Assembly (NCBI GenBank): GCA_002403375.1
Contig: DHHQ01000015.1
Coordinates: forward strand, 1-42,475
Direction: 5' to 3'
Length of the DNA: 42,475 bases
DNA from: Thiobacillus denitrificans
GTDB lineage: Bacteria > Pseudomonadota > Gammaproteobacteria > Burkholderiales > Thiobacillaceae
The position numbers were made by a program, and so were the translations under genes. Below, in pieces: positions 24,041 to 31,926 of the stretch (positions within the stretch are counted from its first letter, which is position 1; the number at the start of each line of letters is the position of its first letter). The notes beneath the pieces were generated by a model that was given only the letters and a program-made list of their open reading frames with translations, had not been told where the DNA came from and ran no database searches.

Positions 24041-24652
24041 TCACGTATTGCTCAGCGGTCCCGAGCCGGTGCGGCCGATCATCGCCAGAAACTCGCGCCG
24101 GGTCGAGCCGTCCGAGCGGAAGGCGCCCAGCATGCGGCTGGTGACCATCGCCACGCCCGGCTTGTGCACGCCGCGCGTGGTCATGCACTGGTGCGCCCCC
24201 TCGATCACCACCGCGACCCCCTTGGGCTGCAGCACGTCGTTGAGCGTATCGGCGATCTGCACCGTCATTCTTTCCTGGATCTGCAGCCGTTTTGCGTAGA
24301 TGTCGACCAGGCGGGCGAGCTTGGAGATCCCCACCACCCGGTGGTCTGGCAAGTAGGCGACGTGCGCCTTGCCGATGATGGGCACCATGTGGTGCTCGCA
24401 ATGGCTTTCGAAGCGGATGTCGGTCATGACGATCATCTCGTCGTAGCCATCGACCTCGGAGAAGGTGCGCGACAGGACCTGCACCGGGTCGTCGAGATAG
24501 CCGGAGAAGAACTCCTCGTAGGACCGCACGACGCGCGCCGGGGTGTCGAGCAGGCCCTCGCGGGTCGGGTCGTCGCCGGCCCAGCGGAGCAGCGTGCGCA
24601 CCGCGTTTTCGGCGTCACTGCGGGACGGTTTGTCAGACGGTTCGGAAGCCAT
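24041..24652 (-). CDS. folE: GTP cyclohydrolase I (FolE)
   Basis: Converts GTP to dihydroneopterin triphosphate, the first step to tetrahydrofolate and, via QueD, queuosine. The 203-residue protein has the zinc-binding pattern SHCEHHMVPIIGKAHVAYLP and the later QCMTTRGV (third ligand), plus VVGISKLARLVDIYAKRLQIQE and the C-terminal REFLAMI. It is therefore the zinc-dependent FolE type, not FolE2. Single gene; a queD homologue lies 16 kb away in the same window. Confidence 0.96.
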   Translation of the reverse strand: MASEPSDKPSRSDAENAVRTLLRWAGDDPTREGLLDTPARVVRSYEEFFSGYLDDPVQVLSRTFSEVDGYDEMIVMTDIRFESHCEHHMVPIIGKAHVAYLPDHRVVGISKLARLVDIYAKRLQIQERMTVQIADTLNDVLQPKGVAVVIEGAHQCMTTRGVHKPGVAMVTSRMLGAFRSDGSTRREFLAMIGRTGSGPLSNT

Positions 24653-24867
24653 GCGGTCCTGTCCTTTCCTGTCAGCAAGCGGGCGGGAAGCCGGCAGAAG
24701 CGGCCTGGCGGCAGACCGGTCTTTTCAGTGTAGGCAGGCTCCGGTCGCATCCATAGCCATTCCCGTCGCAATATCGGTGTGGCTCGGCAAAGCGCTCGAC
24801 GCGATGATCCCGCGGTCGCCCAACGGCGCACATCACGCCCGGCACCCAGCGTCAGAAGGAACCGCCT

Positions 24868-25083
24868 CTACTTGCTGCGCACCACCAGCAGGACCGCACC
24901 CGCCACGATTGCGCCCACGCCGGCCCAGATGGGGACGTTCACGGTCTTCTTGTCCTTGATCGACAGCTCGATCGGACCCAGCTTGGCCTCGTGCGTGTCC
25001 TGGGTATAAGTGAATCCGCCGTACAACAGCCCGAGGCCGCCGGCCACGATCAGCACGATGCCCAGCATTTTGACTGCGCTCAT
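24868..25083 (-). CDS. DUF3185-like small membrane protein, 71 aa
   Basis: Two membrane helices (MLGIVLIVAGGLGLLYGG and PIWAGVGAIVAGAVLLVV) flank a short periplasmic segment (TQDTHEAKLGPIELSIKDKKT). This matches the general form of DUF3185 proteins, which are uncharacterised. The start at 25083 (MSAVKMLGI) is where homologues begin; a weak GGTGGA lies upstream. Part of a run of small stress/envelope genes on the same strand, each with its own spacing, so probably not one operon. Confidence 0.78.
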   Translation of the reverse strand: MSAVKMLGIVLIVAGGLGLLYGGFTYTQDTHEAKLGPIELSIKDKKTVNVPIWAGVGAIVAGAVLLVVRSK

Positions 25084-25235
25084 TTCATCCACCCTACGGT
25101 TAGAGATACCTCGCCGGGAAGCCGGGCAAGACCGAAAACGGGCGCCAGGAGAACGCTTCACCGATCATCGCAGCATAGAACAAATGCAATCTCGTTGAAC
25201 ACGCCGGCCCTGGCCGCCACGAGGCAGCGCCAGCC

Positions 25236-25424
25236 TTAGTCGCCCTTCGCCGCGTCCTGGATGTCGTCACCGGCTTTTTCGATCTGCTCGCCGACCTTCT
25301 CGGTGGCCTGGTCGAGTTCCTTGCCGGCCTGCTCTGCCGGGCCTTCCTTCTGGCAGGCGGACAGCGCGACCAGCAGCGCACCCATGATCAGGGCTGCACC
25401 AATTGTCCTTTCGGGTTTCATCAT
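25236..25424 (-). CDS. Small lipoprotein, 62-63 aa
   Basis: The lipobox LVALSAC near residue 24 is followed by a short charged helix (EGPAEQAGKELDQATEKVGEQIEKAGDDIQ) with an apolipoprotein-like amphipathic pattern. AGGAG lies 6 nt before ATG 25424. Such short YtxH/apolipoprotein-like lipoproteins are common in stress clusters. Function unknown. Confidence 0.75.
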   Translation of the reverse strand: MMKPERTIGAALIMGALLVALSACQKEGPAEQAGKELDQATEKVGEQIEKAGDDIQDAAKGD

Positions 25425-25541
25425 TTGAATCTCCTGGTGGTCCACACATTCGCAACGGGAGCGGCCGTGTCGGTCGACTCCCGCTGCTGGGAAGAACACG
25501 ACGCGCCGACCGGACAGGTCAGGCGCGTCGCGCGTCAATCA

Positions 25542-25757
25542 TCAATCGCCGACTTCGTGGCCGATGACACCGCCGACGGCTGCGCCGCCCACGGTTCCGA
25601 CCGCACTGCCGCCTGTCAGCACTGCACCGCCGACGGCACCGACACCCGCACCGATGGCTGTGCTCTTGTCCTGCGCCGACATGCCGGCGCAGCCGACCAG
25701 GCCGAGCAGCATCGCTGCGGCTAGGGTGAGGCGTGCAAATTCAGGTTTCGTCTTCAT
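25542..25757 (-). CDS. Glycine-zipper lipoprotein (OsmB-like), 71 aa
   Basis: The lipobox LLGLVGC ends at Cys23. The mature part is a glycine-zipper pair (AIGAGVGAVGGAVLTGG and VGTVGGAAVGGVIGHEVG), as in OsmB/SlyB-type outer-membrane lipoproteins that respond to osmotic and envelope stress. The start at 25757 is set by the signal peptide. Lies between two other small exported-protein genes on the minus strand. Confidence 0.8.
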   Translation of the reverse strand: MKTKPEFARLTLAAAMLLGLVGCAGMSAQDKSTAIGAGVGAVGGAVLTGGSAVGTVGGAAVGGVIGHEVGD

Positions 25758-25815
25758 GAGGATGGCTCTTTCTGAATCATCAGGTTTCCGGTTTCGTACC
25801 CGGTCGAGTCCGGCT

Positions 25816-26394
25816 TCACTTGCCAAACCGCGCCTTCGCTTCGGTCACGCAAGCCTCCTGCGCGCCTCCGGCGAGGGTGTCGCACCTCTCCTTCGCCACC
25901 TTGTACTCGGCTTCACGCTTGTCTGTCGTGGCGTCCTTGCGGGCGTCGGCAGATTTCTCGCTGGCGATCGCGTTCGCGTCCGCGGTCTTCATCTGTGCCT
26001 TGGCGTCGGCCTTGGCGGCAGTCTCCACGGACTTCGCTTCCTTCATGCAGACATCCTTGCTGTTGCCGGCCCTGTCGTCGCAGCGTGCCTTCGCTAGCTC
26101 GTAGCCAGCCTCAGCCCTGGCGACACGTTCCTGGTAGTAGCTCTCAGGGCTGGGCTTGTAGCCGGCTTCGAGTTCGGCCAGCGTGACCTTCTCATCGCCT
26201 TTGGCCCCGGCCATGCAGATATCGCCCGGGTTTCCCGACAACGAAGCGCAGTCCGCCTTGGCCAGCTGGTACTTGGCCGCGATCCCTTCCTTGACGGCCT
26301 CGTAGTCGTTCTTCGACAGGCCTTGTGCCATGGCGCCGGTGCTGAAGGCGAGGCTGACCGCAAGCGCGATCGCATTGATGTTGAGTGTGTTCAC
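25816..26394 (-). CDS. Exported protein with three C-x10-C repeats, 192 aa
   Basis: A signal peptide (ALAVSLAFSTGAMA) leads into a helical, Ala/Lys/Asp-rich protein. Three repeats follow the pattern Y-x-(L/V)-AK-x3-C then x10-C: Cys49/Cys60, Cys105/Cys116 and Cys171/Cys182, each pair exactly 11 apart. A low-complexity Ala/Lys linker (about 122-160) lies between repeats two and three. Disulfide-pinned helical hairpins in the periplasm are likely. Start is GTG 26394 after AAAGGAA. Function unknown; similar proteins occur in betaproteobacteria. Confidence 0.75.
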   Translation of the reverse strand: MNTLNINAIALAVSLAFSTGAMAQGLSKNDYEAVKEGIAAKYQLAKADCASLSGNPGDICMAGAKGDEKVTLAELEAGYKPSPESYYQERVARAEAGYELAKARCDDRAGNSKDVCMKEAKSVETAAKADAKAQMKTADANAIASEKSADARKDATTDKREAEYKVAKERCDTLAGGAQEACVTEAKARFGK

Positions 26395-26700
26395 GAGTGT
26401 TCCTTTATGGGGGAAGCGATGCATCGGCAATCCATGCCGGGCGACCACTTTTCGTTGCCAAGCGCACGCTGTTTCAGCCGCGCGCATTGCCACGGTGCAG
26501 AAATTGCACGCATGTCGACTCCGATGCCTGGAGCCTAGGGGGAACCGTTTTCACCGTCTGTCTGCTGGCGAACATAGCCGGCAGACGGGCGTCACGCTGG
26601 CCGTCGTGGCGCAGGCTCTATACTGGGAAAGCCTCGGGCATCCGGCCGGGCAGGTTCGGTGAGACGGTTCGATCATGGCCCACCTACAGGGAGATCGCTC
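26395..26700. other. 306-bp divergent intergenic region
   Basis: No coding ORF seen. It contains an imperfect hairpin at 26560-26586 (GTCTGCTGGC paired with GCCGGCAGAC, 7-nt loop) about 115 bp before the Crp-like gene, with no T-tract. It is more likely a regulator site than a terminator. Confidence 0.35.
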
Positions 26701-27420
26701 TTGAACGACACGCATGACCCGCGCCAGAACCACCTCCTCGCCGCCCTGCCGGCGGACGAATACGCGCGGCTGCTTCCCCATCTGGAAGGGGTTCCGATGC
26801 CGCTCGGTCACGTGCTCTACGAGCCGGGCGTGCAGATGCGCCATGTCTATTTCCCGACCACATGCATCGTGTCCCTGCTCTACGTCATGGAAGATGGCGC
26901 ATCGGCCGAGATCGCCGTGGTCGGCAACGAGGGAATCGTCGGCGTCTCGCTCTTCATGGGTGGCGAGTCCACCACCAGCCGGGCGGTCGTGCAAAGCGAC
27001 GGCTACGCCTACCGGCTGAAGGCGCAGCTGCTCAAGGACGAGTTCTTTCGTGCCGGCCCGATGCAGCGGCTGTTGCTGCGCTACACCCAGGCGCTGCTGA
27101 CGCAGATGGCGCAGACGGCGGTGTGCAATCGCCATCATTCCCTCGACCAGCAGTTCTGCCGCTGGCTGTTGCTGAGCCTCGACCGCCTGTCGTCCAACGA
27201 GCTGGTCATGACGCAGGAGCTGATCGCCAACATGCTCGGGGTGCGCCGCGAGGGCGTCACCGAGGCCGCCGGCAACGTGCAGCGGGCCGGCCTGATTTCC
27301 TACAACCGTGGCCGCATCACCGTGCTCGACCGGCCGGGCCTGGAGGCGCGGGCGTGCGAGTGCTACGCGGTGGTCAAGAAGGAATTCGATCGCCTGCTGC
27401 CCTACGGGGCCGATTCGTAG
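26701..27420 (+). CDS. Crp/Fnr-family transcriptional regulator
   Basis: A 239-residue regulator. The N-terminal cyclic-nucleotide-binding-like domain (about 10-125) has VLYEPGVQMRHVYFPTTCIVSLLYVMEDG and GNEGIVGVSLFMGG. A C-terminal winged helix (about 150-225) has TQELIANMLGVRREGVTEAAGNVQRAGLI. It lacks an Fnr cysteine cluster. The start TTG 26701 has GGGAG at 7 nt; a GTG at 26659 is the alternative. Members of this 'GNEGIVG' subgroup are common beside stress genes; the effector is unknown. Confidence 0.88.
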   Translation: MNDTHDPRQNHLLAALPADEYARLLPHLEGVPMPLGHVLYEPGVQMRHVYFPTTCIVSLLYVMEDGASAEIAVVGNEGIVGVSLFMGGESTTSRAVVQSDGYAYRLKAQLLKDEFFRAGPMQRLLLRYTQALLTQMAQTAVCNRHHSLDQQFCRWLLLSLDRLSSNELVMTQELIANMLGVRREGVTEAAGNVQRAGLISYNRGRITVLDRPGLEARACECYAVVKKEFDRLLPYGADS

Positions 27421-27713
27421 GCCGGTCGCCCGGAGCCGCCTCACCCGCCCTCTTGGGCGCGTCCCGGCTGGCGGACCTGCTGTGTGCGCTACCGCCCAGA
27501 CAATCCCCCCTTTTGACGCCATTCTGCGAGATGCCAGGGCGAATTTGCGCTGGGAAGAAGGGGCCCGGCAAAACCTGCCCCTGTCCTTAGTCAGGCTTTT
27601 GTACTAGTAATCAATAGGTACGGGTGTCAGGCAAACCCTGCTCACCTGTGCAGTCAGCTTCAGCTGCAGGACACGCGGCGACGATTCCATTCACAACCCC
27701 CGGGGGTGCCACC

Positions 27714-28028
27714 ATGAAACAACTCAACAAGTATCTTTCCGCTGTTTTTCTGGCCGTTACGCTGGGATCCGTTGTCGGATGCGCGCCGACAACCACAAGA
27801 CAGGGGACCGGCGAATATATCGACGACACTGTCATCACCACCAAAGTGAAGGCAGCCATAGCGGAAGACCCCCTGACCAAGTTCCTCGAGGTCAAGGTCA
27901 AGACCTTCAAGGGCGAGGTTCAGCTCAGCGGCTTCGTGAGTTCGCGCGAGGCGGCCAACCGGGCGGTCGAGCTGGCACGCGGCGTCCAGGGCGTGACCTC
28001 GGTCAAGGACGACATGCAGATCAAATGA
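27714..28028 (+). CDS. BON-domain lipoprotein (OsmY-like)
   Basis: The lipobox GSVVGC ends at Cys23. A single BON domain follows (about 36-102: DDTVITTKVKAAIAEDP, VKTFKGEVQLSGFV and VQGVTSVKDDM). BON proteins bind membranes or phospholipid and appear under osmotic stress. The start is ATG 27714; the upstream 293 bp has no gene. It is likely expressed alone or with the 45-residue membrane protein that follows after 138 bp. Confidence 0.88.
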   Translation: MKQLNKYLSAVFLAVTLGSVVGCAPTTTRQGTGEYIDDTVITTKVKAAIAEDPLTKFLEVKVKTFKGEVQLSGFVSSREAANRAVELARGVQGVTSVKDDMQIK

Positions 28029-28166
28029 CGTCGACTGCGGTCCCGGGCGTCCCTCTCCGGGAGCCGGGTGGGTGTGCATGCGCTGACCGTGCCCTGAGGC
28101 CATGGCTCCGGCGACTCGAGGGGGCCGGCAGCGCTCGTTTAAAGAACTCTAGAGGGCGTGGCAAAC

Positions 28167-28304
28167 ATGCTTGAGACGATTGCAATCATCCTGATCATCC
28201 TGTGGCTACTGGGCCTGGTTTCCTCGTACACCATGGGCGGATTCATTCACATTCTCCTGGTCATCGCGATCGTGGTGATCCTGCTTCGCGTCATTCGCCG
28301 CTAG
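28167..28304 (+). CDS. Small membrane protein, lmo0937/DUF5670-like, 45 aa
   Basis: MLETIAIILIILWLLGLVSS, then YTMGGFIHILLVIAIVVILL, ending RVIRR: two hydrophobic helices with the G-F-I-H turn typical of lmo0937-type membrane peptides. AGAGGG precedes the ATG at 28167. These peptides are widespread in stress gene neighbourhoods and have no known function. The complete match of length, turn motif and basic end supports it being real. Confidence 0.82.
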   Translation: MLETIAIILIILWLLGLVSSYTMGGFIHILLVIAIVVILLRVIRR

Positions 28305-28413
28305 CGGCCGCGCCTGTTTCCGGCCGCCGTCTTCCAGGCGGACGGGGTTGCCCGCGCCACCTGGAAGCGGCTCCGCCGCGGCGGCGGTCTTGTTCGTCAC
28401 TTCGGAGGTCGCC

Positions 28414-29040
28414 ATGCTCAAACTTCGCAACCTGATCCTCGTGCTGGGGATGCTGATGTCCCCACTGGCTGCTTCCGATACGCGGGTGAGCATCGGTATC
28501 GGCATCAACGTGCCGGCGTACCCGACACTCGTCCGCGTGCCGGATTACCCGGTCTACTACGCGCCGCAGTTGCAGGCGAATTACTTCTTTTACGACGGGA
28601 TGTATTGGGTCTACCAGGATGACAACTGGTACGCGAGTTCCTGGTACAACGGCCCGTGGGGATATGTGGAGCGGGCGCGTGTGCCGGTGTTCATCCTGCG
28701 CGTCCCCGTGCGCTATTACCGCAGCCCCCCGCCGCATTTCCACGGCTGGGGGCCGGATGCCCCGCCACGTTGGGGGGATCACTGGGGCCGCGACTGGGAA
28801 CAGCGCCGAAGCGATTGGAACGATTGGGACCGCCGCGCTGCCCCGCGTCCCGCCCCGCTGCCAACCTACCAACGGCAGTACTCAGAGGATCGGTATCCGC
28901 GGCAGGTGGAGCAGCAGTACCGGCTTCAACAGCAGTACCGTTACCAGCCGCGTGAACCCGTCGTGCGGGAACGTTATCGGCCGCGGGGCCAGGGCCAAGG
29001 CCAAGGCCGCGGTCAGGGTCAGGGCCGGGATCGAAATTAA
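28414..29040 (+). CDS. Exported Tyr/Trp/Arg-rich protein, 208 aa
   Basis: A signal peptide (LILVLGMLMSPLAAS) is followed by VSIGIGINVPAYP, then an aromatic middle (YYAPQLQANYFFYDGMYWVYQDDNWYASSW) and a low-complexity Arg/Gln/Pro tail ending in repeated GQGQGRGQG units. GGAGG precedes ATG 28414. The aromatic core resembles YXWGXW-type exported repeats without being a clear member. Function unknown; possibly cell-surface. Similar in style to the exported protein at 19198. Confidence 0.75.
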   Translation: MLKLRNLILVLGMLMSPLAASDTRVSIGIGINVPAYPTLVRVPDYPVYYAPQLQANYFFYDGMYWVYQDDNWYASSWYNGPWGYVERARVPVFILRVPVRYYRSPPPHFHGWGPDAPPRWGDHWGRDWEQRRSDWNDWDRRAAPRPAPLPTYQRQYSEDRYPRQVEQQYRLQQQYRYQPREPVVRERYRPRGQGQGQGRGQGQGRDRN

Positions 29041-29127
29041 TCCGGTCGCGCAAGGAGAACCGCAGGTTGGAGACGTTCACGGCCGGTGCGCATGCCGACA
29101 TCCCCCTGTTCACGCGTCTACGGAGCT

Positions 29128-29814
29128 TCACTTCGACCAGCCGAGACACTTGCCCTTGCAGTCGTTGTCGGAGGCGGGCGGCGTCATGGCGGGGGTGGCG
29201 TTCCTGCCGCACTTCTCCATCGGGCCGGTGAGGATCGCGTCGATCTGGGCGGAGTCCGACTCCGGCCATTGAAGGGTGTAGGTCACCCCGAACTGCGCCA
29301 GGAGTGCCTGCGCAAAGCCGCGCAGGTGGTTGCGCGATCCGCACAGCAGGCTCGCGTAGACCAGATCGATATCCGCATGGTCGGAACGATCGATGGCGGC
29401 CTGGATGTCGACCATGTCCTTCTCCTCGATCAGGCCGCCCACCATCAGGGCTTCCTGCGGTCCCACCATGCCCGAGGCGACCAGGGTGGCATAGAGGGCT
29501 TGCAGGTCCGCATCGGTGAATTCGCCGATGTCGTTGCCCGCCGCCGGATCGGGCAGGTCGTACTTCTTCAGCAGCTTGAGCAGGGCGTTCATGTGCATCT
29601 GCTCGGAACTGGCGATGTTGGAGAACGTCGCGAGCTCCCATTTCTCGTACAAGGTCAGGTAGACGTCCCGCGCCAGCTTTTCCTCTTCCCGCATGAACAG
29701 GAGGTCGGCTTCCTCGACCTCGGACAGCGGCAGCGTGGCGGCACTCCAGGCGACCGGCTGGAACAGTACGCCCGCGGCCATCAGGGCGGCCACGGCAAGG
29801 CTTCTGGCAAGCAT
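29128..29814 (-). CDS. Exported DUF2202-domain (ferritin-like fold) protein
   Basis: A signal peptide (ARSLAVAALMAAGVLFQPVAWSA by pattern) precedes a 200-residue DUF2202 domain: LLFMREEEKLARDVYLTLYEKW, SSEQMHMNALLKLL and IEEKDMVDIQAAIDRSDHADI. The E...ExxH-like placement on four helices suggests a ferritin-like, possibly metal-binding bundle. A C-terminal Cys-containing tail (CGRN...DCKGKCLGW) is extra. Start 29814 is preferred over 29820 because AGGAG is then 7 nt upstream. Function unknown. Divergent from hsp20. Confidence 0.85.
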   Translation of the reverse strand: MLARSLAVAALMAAGVLFQPVAWSAATLPLSEVEEADLLFMREEEKLARDVYLTLYEKWELATFSNIASSEQMHMNALLKLLKKYDLPDPAAGNDIGEFTDADLQALYATLVASGMVGPQEALMVGGLIEEKDMVDIQAAIDRSDHADIDLVYASLLCGSRNHLRGFAQALLAQFGVTYTLQWPESDSAQIDAILTGPMEKCGRNATPAMTPPASDNDCKGKCLGWSK

Positions 29815-30076
29815 GATCATGCTCCTCTGCAACGATCCGCGGTGCCTGTTTCCCTTCCGGCCCGCTGGACAACGCCTCCCTGGCATCCCGTCAGCGTAGA
29901 CCCTGGTGCCGGGCTTTCAACGAACGGACGCTGTTCCCGGGGCAGCGCCCCCTTCTCCAGCCGCGTGTCGGCACCGGCCCGGGCCTTGAAGCGGCGCAAT
30001 TTGCACCTACATTGGTGGTGTGCCGCCCATGCGGCGTTTGCGTGTATTCGAAACAACCTTTCCAAGGAGAGTCCAG

Positions 30077-30520
30077 ATGGCCAACATCACCCGTTACGAC
30101 CCCTTCAACCTCAGCCGCTTCGACCCCTTCAGCGACATCGACGACCTGTTCAAGGGCTTTTTCGTGCGCCCCATGCAACTCGAGGGCCAGCCGCAGATGC
30201 AGATCAAGATGGACGTCAAGGAGGACGAGAACGCGTATACGGTGCACGCCGACATCCCCGGCGTGAAGAAGGACGACATCCACGTCAGCATCGAGGGCAA
30301 CCAGGTGTCGATCAGCGCCGAAACGAAGATCGAGAAGGAAGAGAAGAAGGGCGAGAAGGTGCTGCGCTCGGAGCGCTACGTCGGCAAGGTGGCGCGCAGC
30401 TTCACCCTGGCGCACGACATCGACGAAGCCAAGGCGAAGGCCAAGTACACCGACGGCGTGCTGGAACTGACGCTGCCGAAGAAGGCGGTCAGCGCGGCGA
30501 AGAAGCTGGCGATCCAGTAA
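30077..30520 (+). CDS. Hsp20/alpha-crystallin small heat-shock protein
   Basis: ATP-independent chaperone holding unfolded proteins. In its 147 residues, the N-terminal arm (ITRYDPFNLSRFDPFSDIDDLF) leads to the alpha-crystallin domain (IKMDVKEDENAYTVHADIPGVKKDDIHVSIEGN to KYTDGVLELTLPKK) and an AIQ end instead of the usual I-x-I/V anchor. AAGGAG is 7 nt before ATG 30077. A strong terminator follows, so it is monocistronic. No ROSE-type thermosensor is evident upstream. Confidence 0.94.
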   Translation: MANITRYDPFNLSRFDPFSDIDDLFKGFFVRPMQLEGQPQMQIKMDVKEDENAYTVHADIPGVKKDDIHVSIEGNQVSISAETKIEKEEKKGEKVLRSERYVGKVARSFTLAHDIDEAKAKAKYTDGVLELTLPKKAVSAAKKLAIQ

Positions 30521-30540
30521 TTTTTCACCTCGCAGACCGA

Positions 30541-30574
30541 AGGCGGCGCCGTGCAAGGGGCGCCGCCTTTTTTG
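30541..30574 (+). terminator. Rho-independent terminator of hsp20
   Basis: The 10-bp stem AGGCGGCGCC/GGCGCCGCCT with an 8-nt loop is followed directly by a run of Ts. It lies 20 bp after the hsp20 stop and 32 bp before the CNNM gene. Confidence 0.92.
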
Positions 30575-30605
30575 TTTGTGCGCATGCTGGGGGTAGCATC
30601 GAACG

Positions 30606-31919
30606 ATGGAAATCCTGCTGCTGATCGCCCTGATCGTCCTCAACGGCGTGTTCGCCATGTCGGAAATCGCGCTGGTCACCGCACGGCGCGCCCGCCTCGC
30701 CCGGCTGGCGGGCGAAGGCAATGCGTCGGCCGCGGTGGCGCTGGAATTGCACGACGACCCGACGCGCTTCCTGTCGACGGTGCAGGTCGGCATCACCTCG
30801 ATCGGCATCCTCAACGGCATCATCGGCGAGGCGGTGCTGGCCGGGCCGCTGGCGCACTGGCTGCAGGGCCTGGGAGCGCCGGCCGAGGCGAGCCAGCTCG
30901 CCGCCACCGCGCTGGTGGTCGTCATCATCACCTACGTCACGATCGTGATCGGCGAACTGGTGCCCAAGCGCATCGGCCAGCTCGACCCCGAGCGCATCGC
31001 CTGCCGGCTGGCGCGCCCGATGCGGTGGCTGGCCCTCCTCGCACGGCCGTTCGTGCGCCTGCTGTCGCTGTCGACCGACGGCCTGGTGCGCCTGCTGCGC
31101 AGGCATCCGTTCGCCCGCGAGGACATCATCGAGGAGGAAATCCACGCGCTGCTTCAGGAAGGCTCCGACAGCGGGGCGATCGAACAGCAGGAGCGCGAGA
31201 TGGTGCGCAACGTCTTCCGGCTCGACGACCGCCCGATCGAATCGCTGATGACGCCGCGCGCCGACATCGTCTATCTCGACACCGCGCTGCCGCTCGAGGA
31301 AAACCTGCGCCGCGTGGCCGAATCCGAGCATGCATGTTTTCCGGTGTGCCGCCACGGGCTCGACGACGTGCTCGGCATCCTAGGCGCCAAGCAGGTGCTC
31401 GACGCCCTGCTGGCCGGGGCAGCGCCGAGCCTGACCGCCGGGCTGCAGCCGGCGGTGTTCGTCCCGGAGCGCTTCAGCGGCCTCGACCTGCTCGCGCAGT
31501 TCCGCGCGACCGACGCCCCGCTGATGCTGGTGGTCGACGAGTACGGCGAGATCAACGGCCTGGTCACGCCACAGGACGTGCTCGAAGCGGTGGCCGGCGA
31601 GTTCACGCCGCGGCGCCAGGACGAGGCCTGGGCGGTGCAGCGCGAGGACGGCTCGTGGCTGCTCGACGGCCTCATCGCGATCCCCGAACTCAAGGACCGG
31701 CTGGGTCTGAAAAGCGTGCCGGACGAAGGCCGCGCGCGCTACCACACGCTGAGCGGACTGGTGATGTGGCTGGCCGACCGCATGCCGCAGACCGGCGACG
31801 TGTACAACTGGGAAGGCTGGCGGCTCGAGGTCGTCGACCTCGACGGCAGGCGCATCGACAAGGTTCTGGCGACCCCGGCGCCGGCGGACGAGGCGTCGCC
31901 GGCCGACACGCCGGGCTGA
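30606..31919 (+). CDS. Hemolysin-family CNNM/CBS-pair membrane protein (CorC/TlyC-like)
   Basis: The 437-residue protein has an N-terminal CNNM membrane domain (about 1-180, SEIALVTARRARL and TSIGILNGIIGEA), a CBS pair (about 205-330, with MTPRADIVYLDT, VVDEYGEINGLVT) and a CorC_HlyC C-terminal domain (about 345-420, DGSWLLDGLIAIPEL and GWRLEVVDLDGRRIDKV). Relatives take part in magnesium/cobalt efflux or ion homeostasis; the 'hemolysin' name is historical. Starts after the hsp20 terminator and is convergent, 7 bp apart, with the lipoprotein gene. Confidence 0.9.
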   Translation: MEILLLIALIVLNGVFAMSEIALVTARRARLARLAGEGNASAAVALELHDDPTRFLSTVQVGITSIGILNGIIGEAVLAGPLAHWLQGLGAPAEASQLAATALVVVIITYVTIVIGELVPKRIGQLDPERIACRLARPMRWLALLARPFVRLLSLSTDGLVRLLRRHPFAREDIIEEEIHALLQEGSDSGAIEQQEREMVRNVFRLDDRPIESLMTPRADIVYLDTALPLEENLRRVAESEHACFPVCRHGLDDVLGILGAKQVLDALLAGAAPSLTAGLQPAVFVPERFSGLDLLAQFRATDAPLMLVVDEYGEINGLVTPQDVLEAVAGEFTPRRQDEAWAVQREDGSWLLDGLIAIPELKDRLGLKSVPDEGRARYHTLSGLVMWLADRMPQTGDVYNWEGWRLEVVDLDGRRIDKVLATPAPADEASPADTPG

Positions 31920-31926
31920 CGCCGGA

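Noticed and set aside
26560..26586. Hairpin before the Crp-like gene as an intrinsic terminator
   Set aside because: No T-tract follows and no gene reads into it from upstream; listed only as a feature of the intergenic region.
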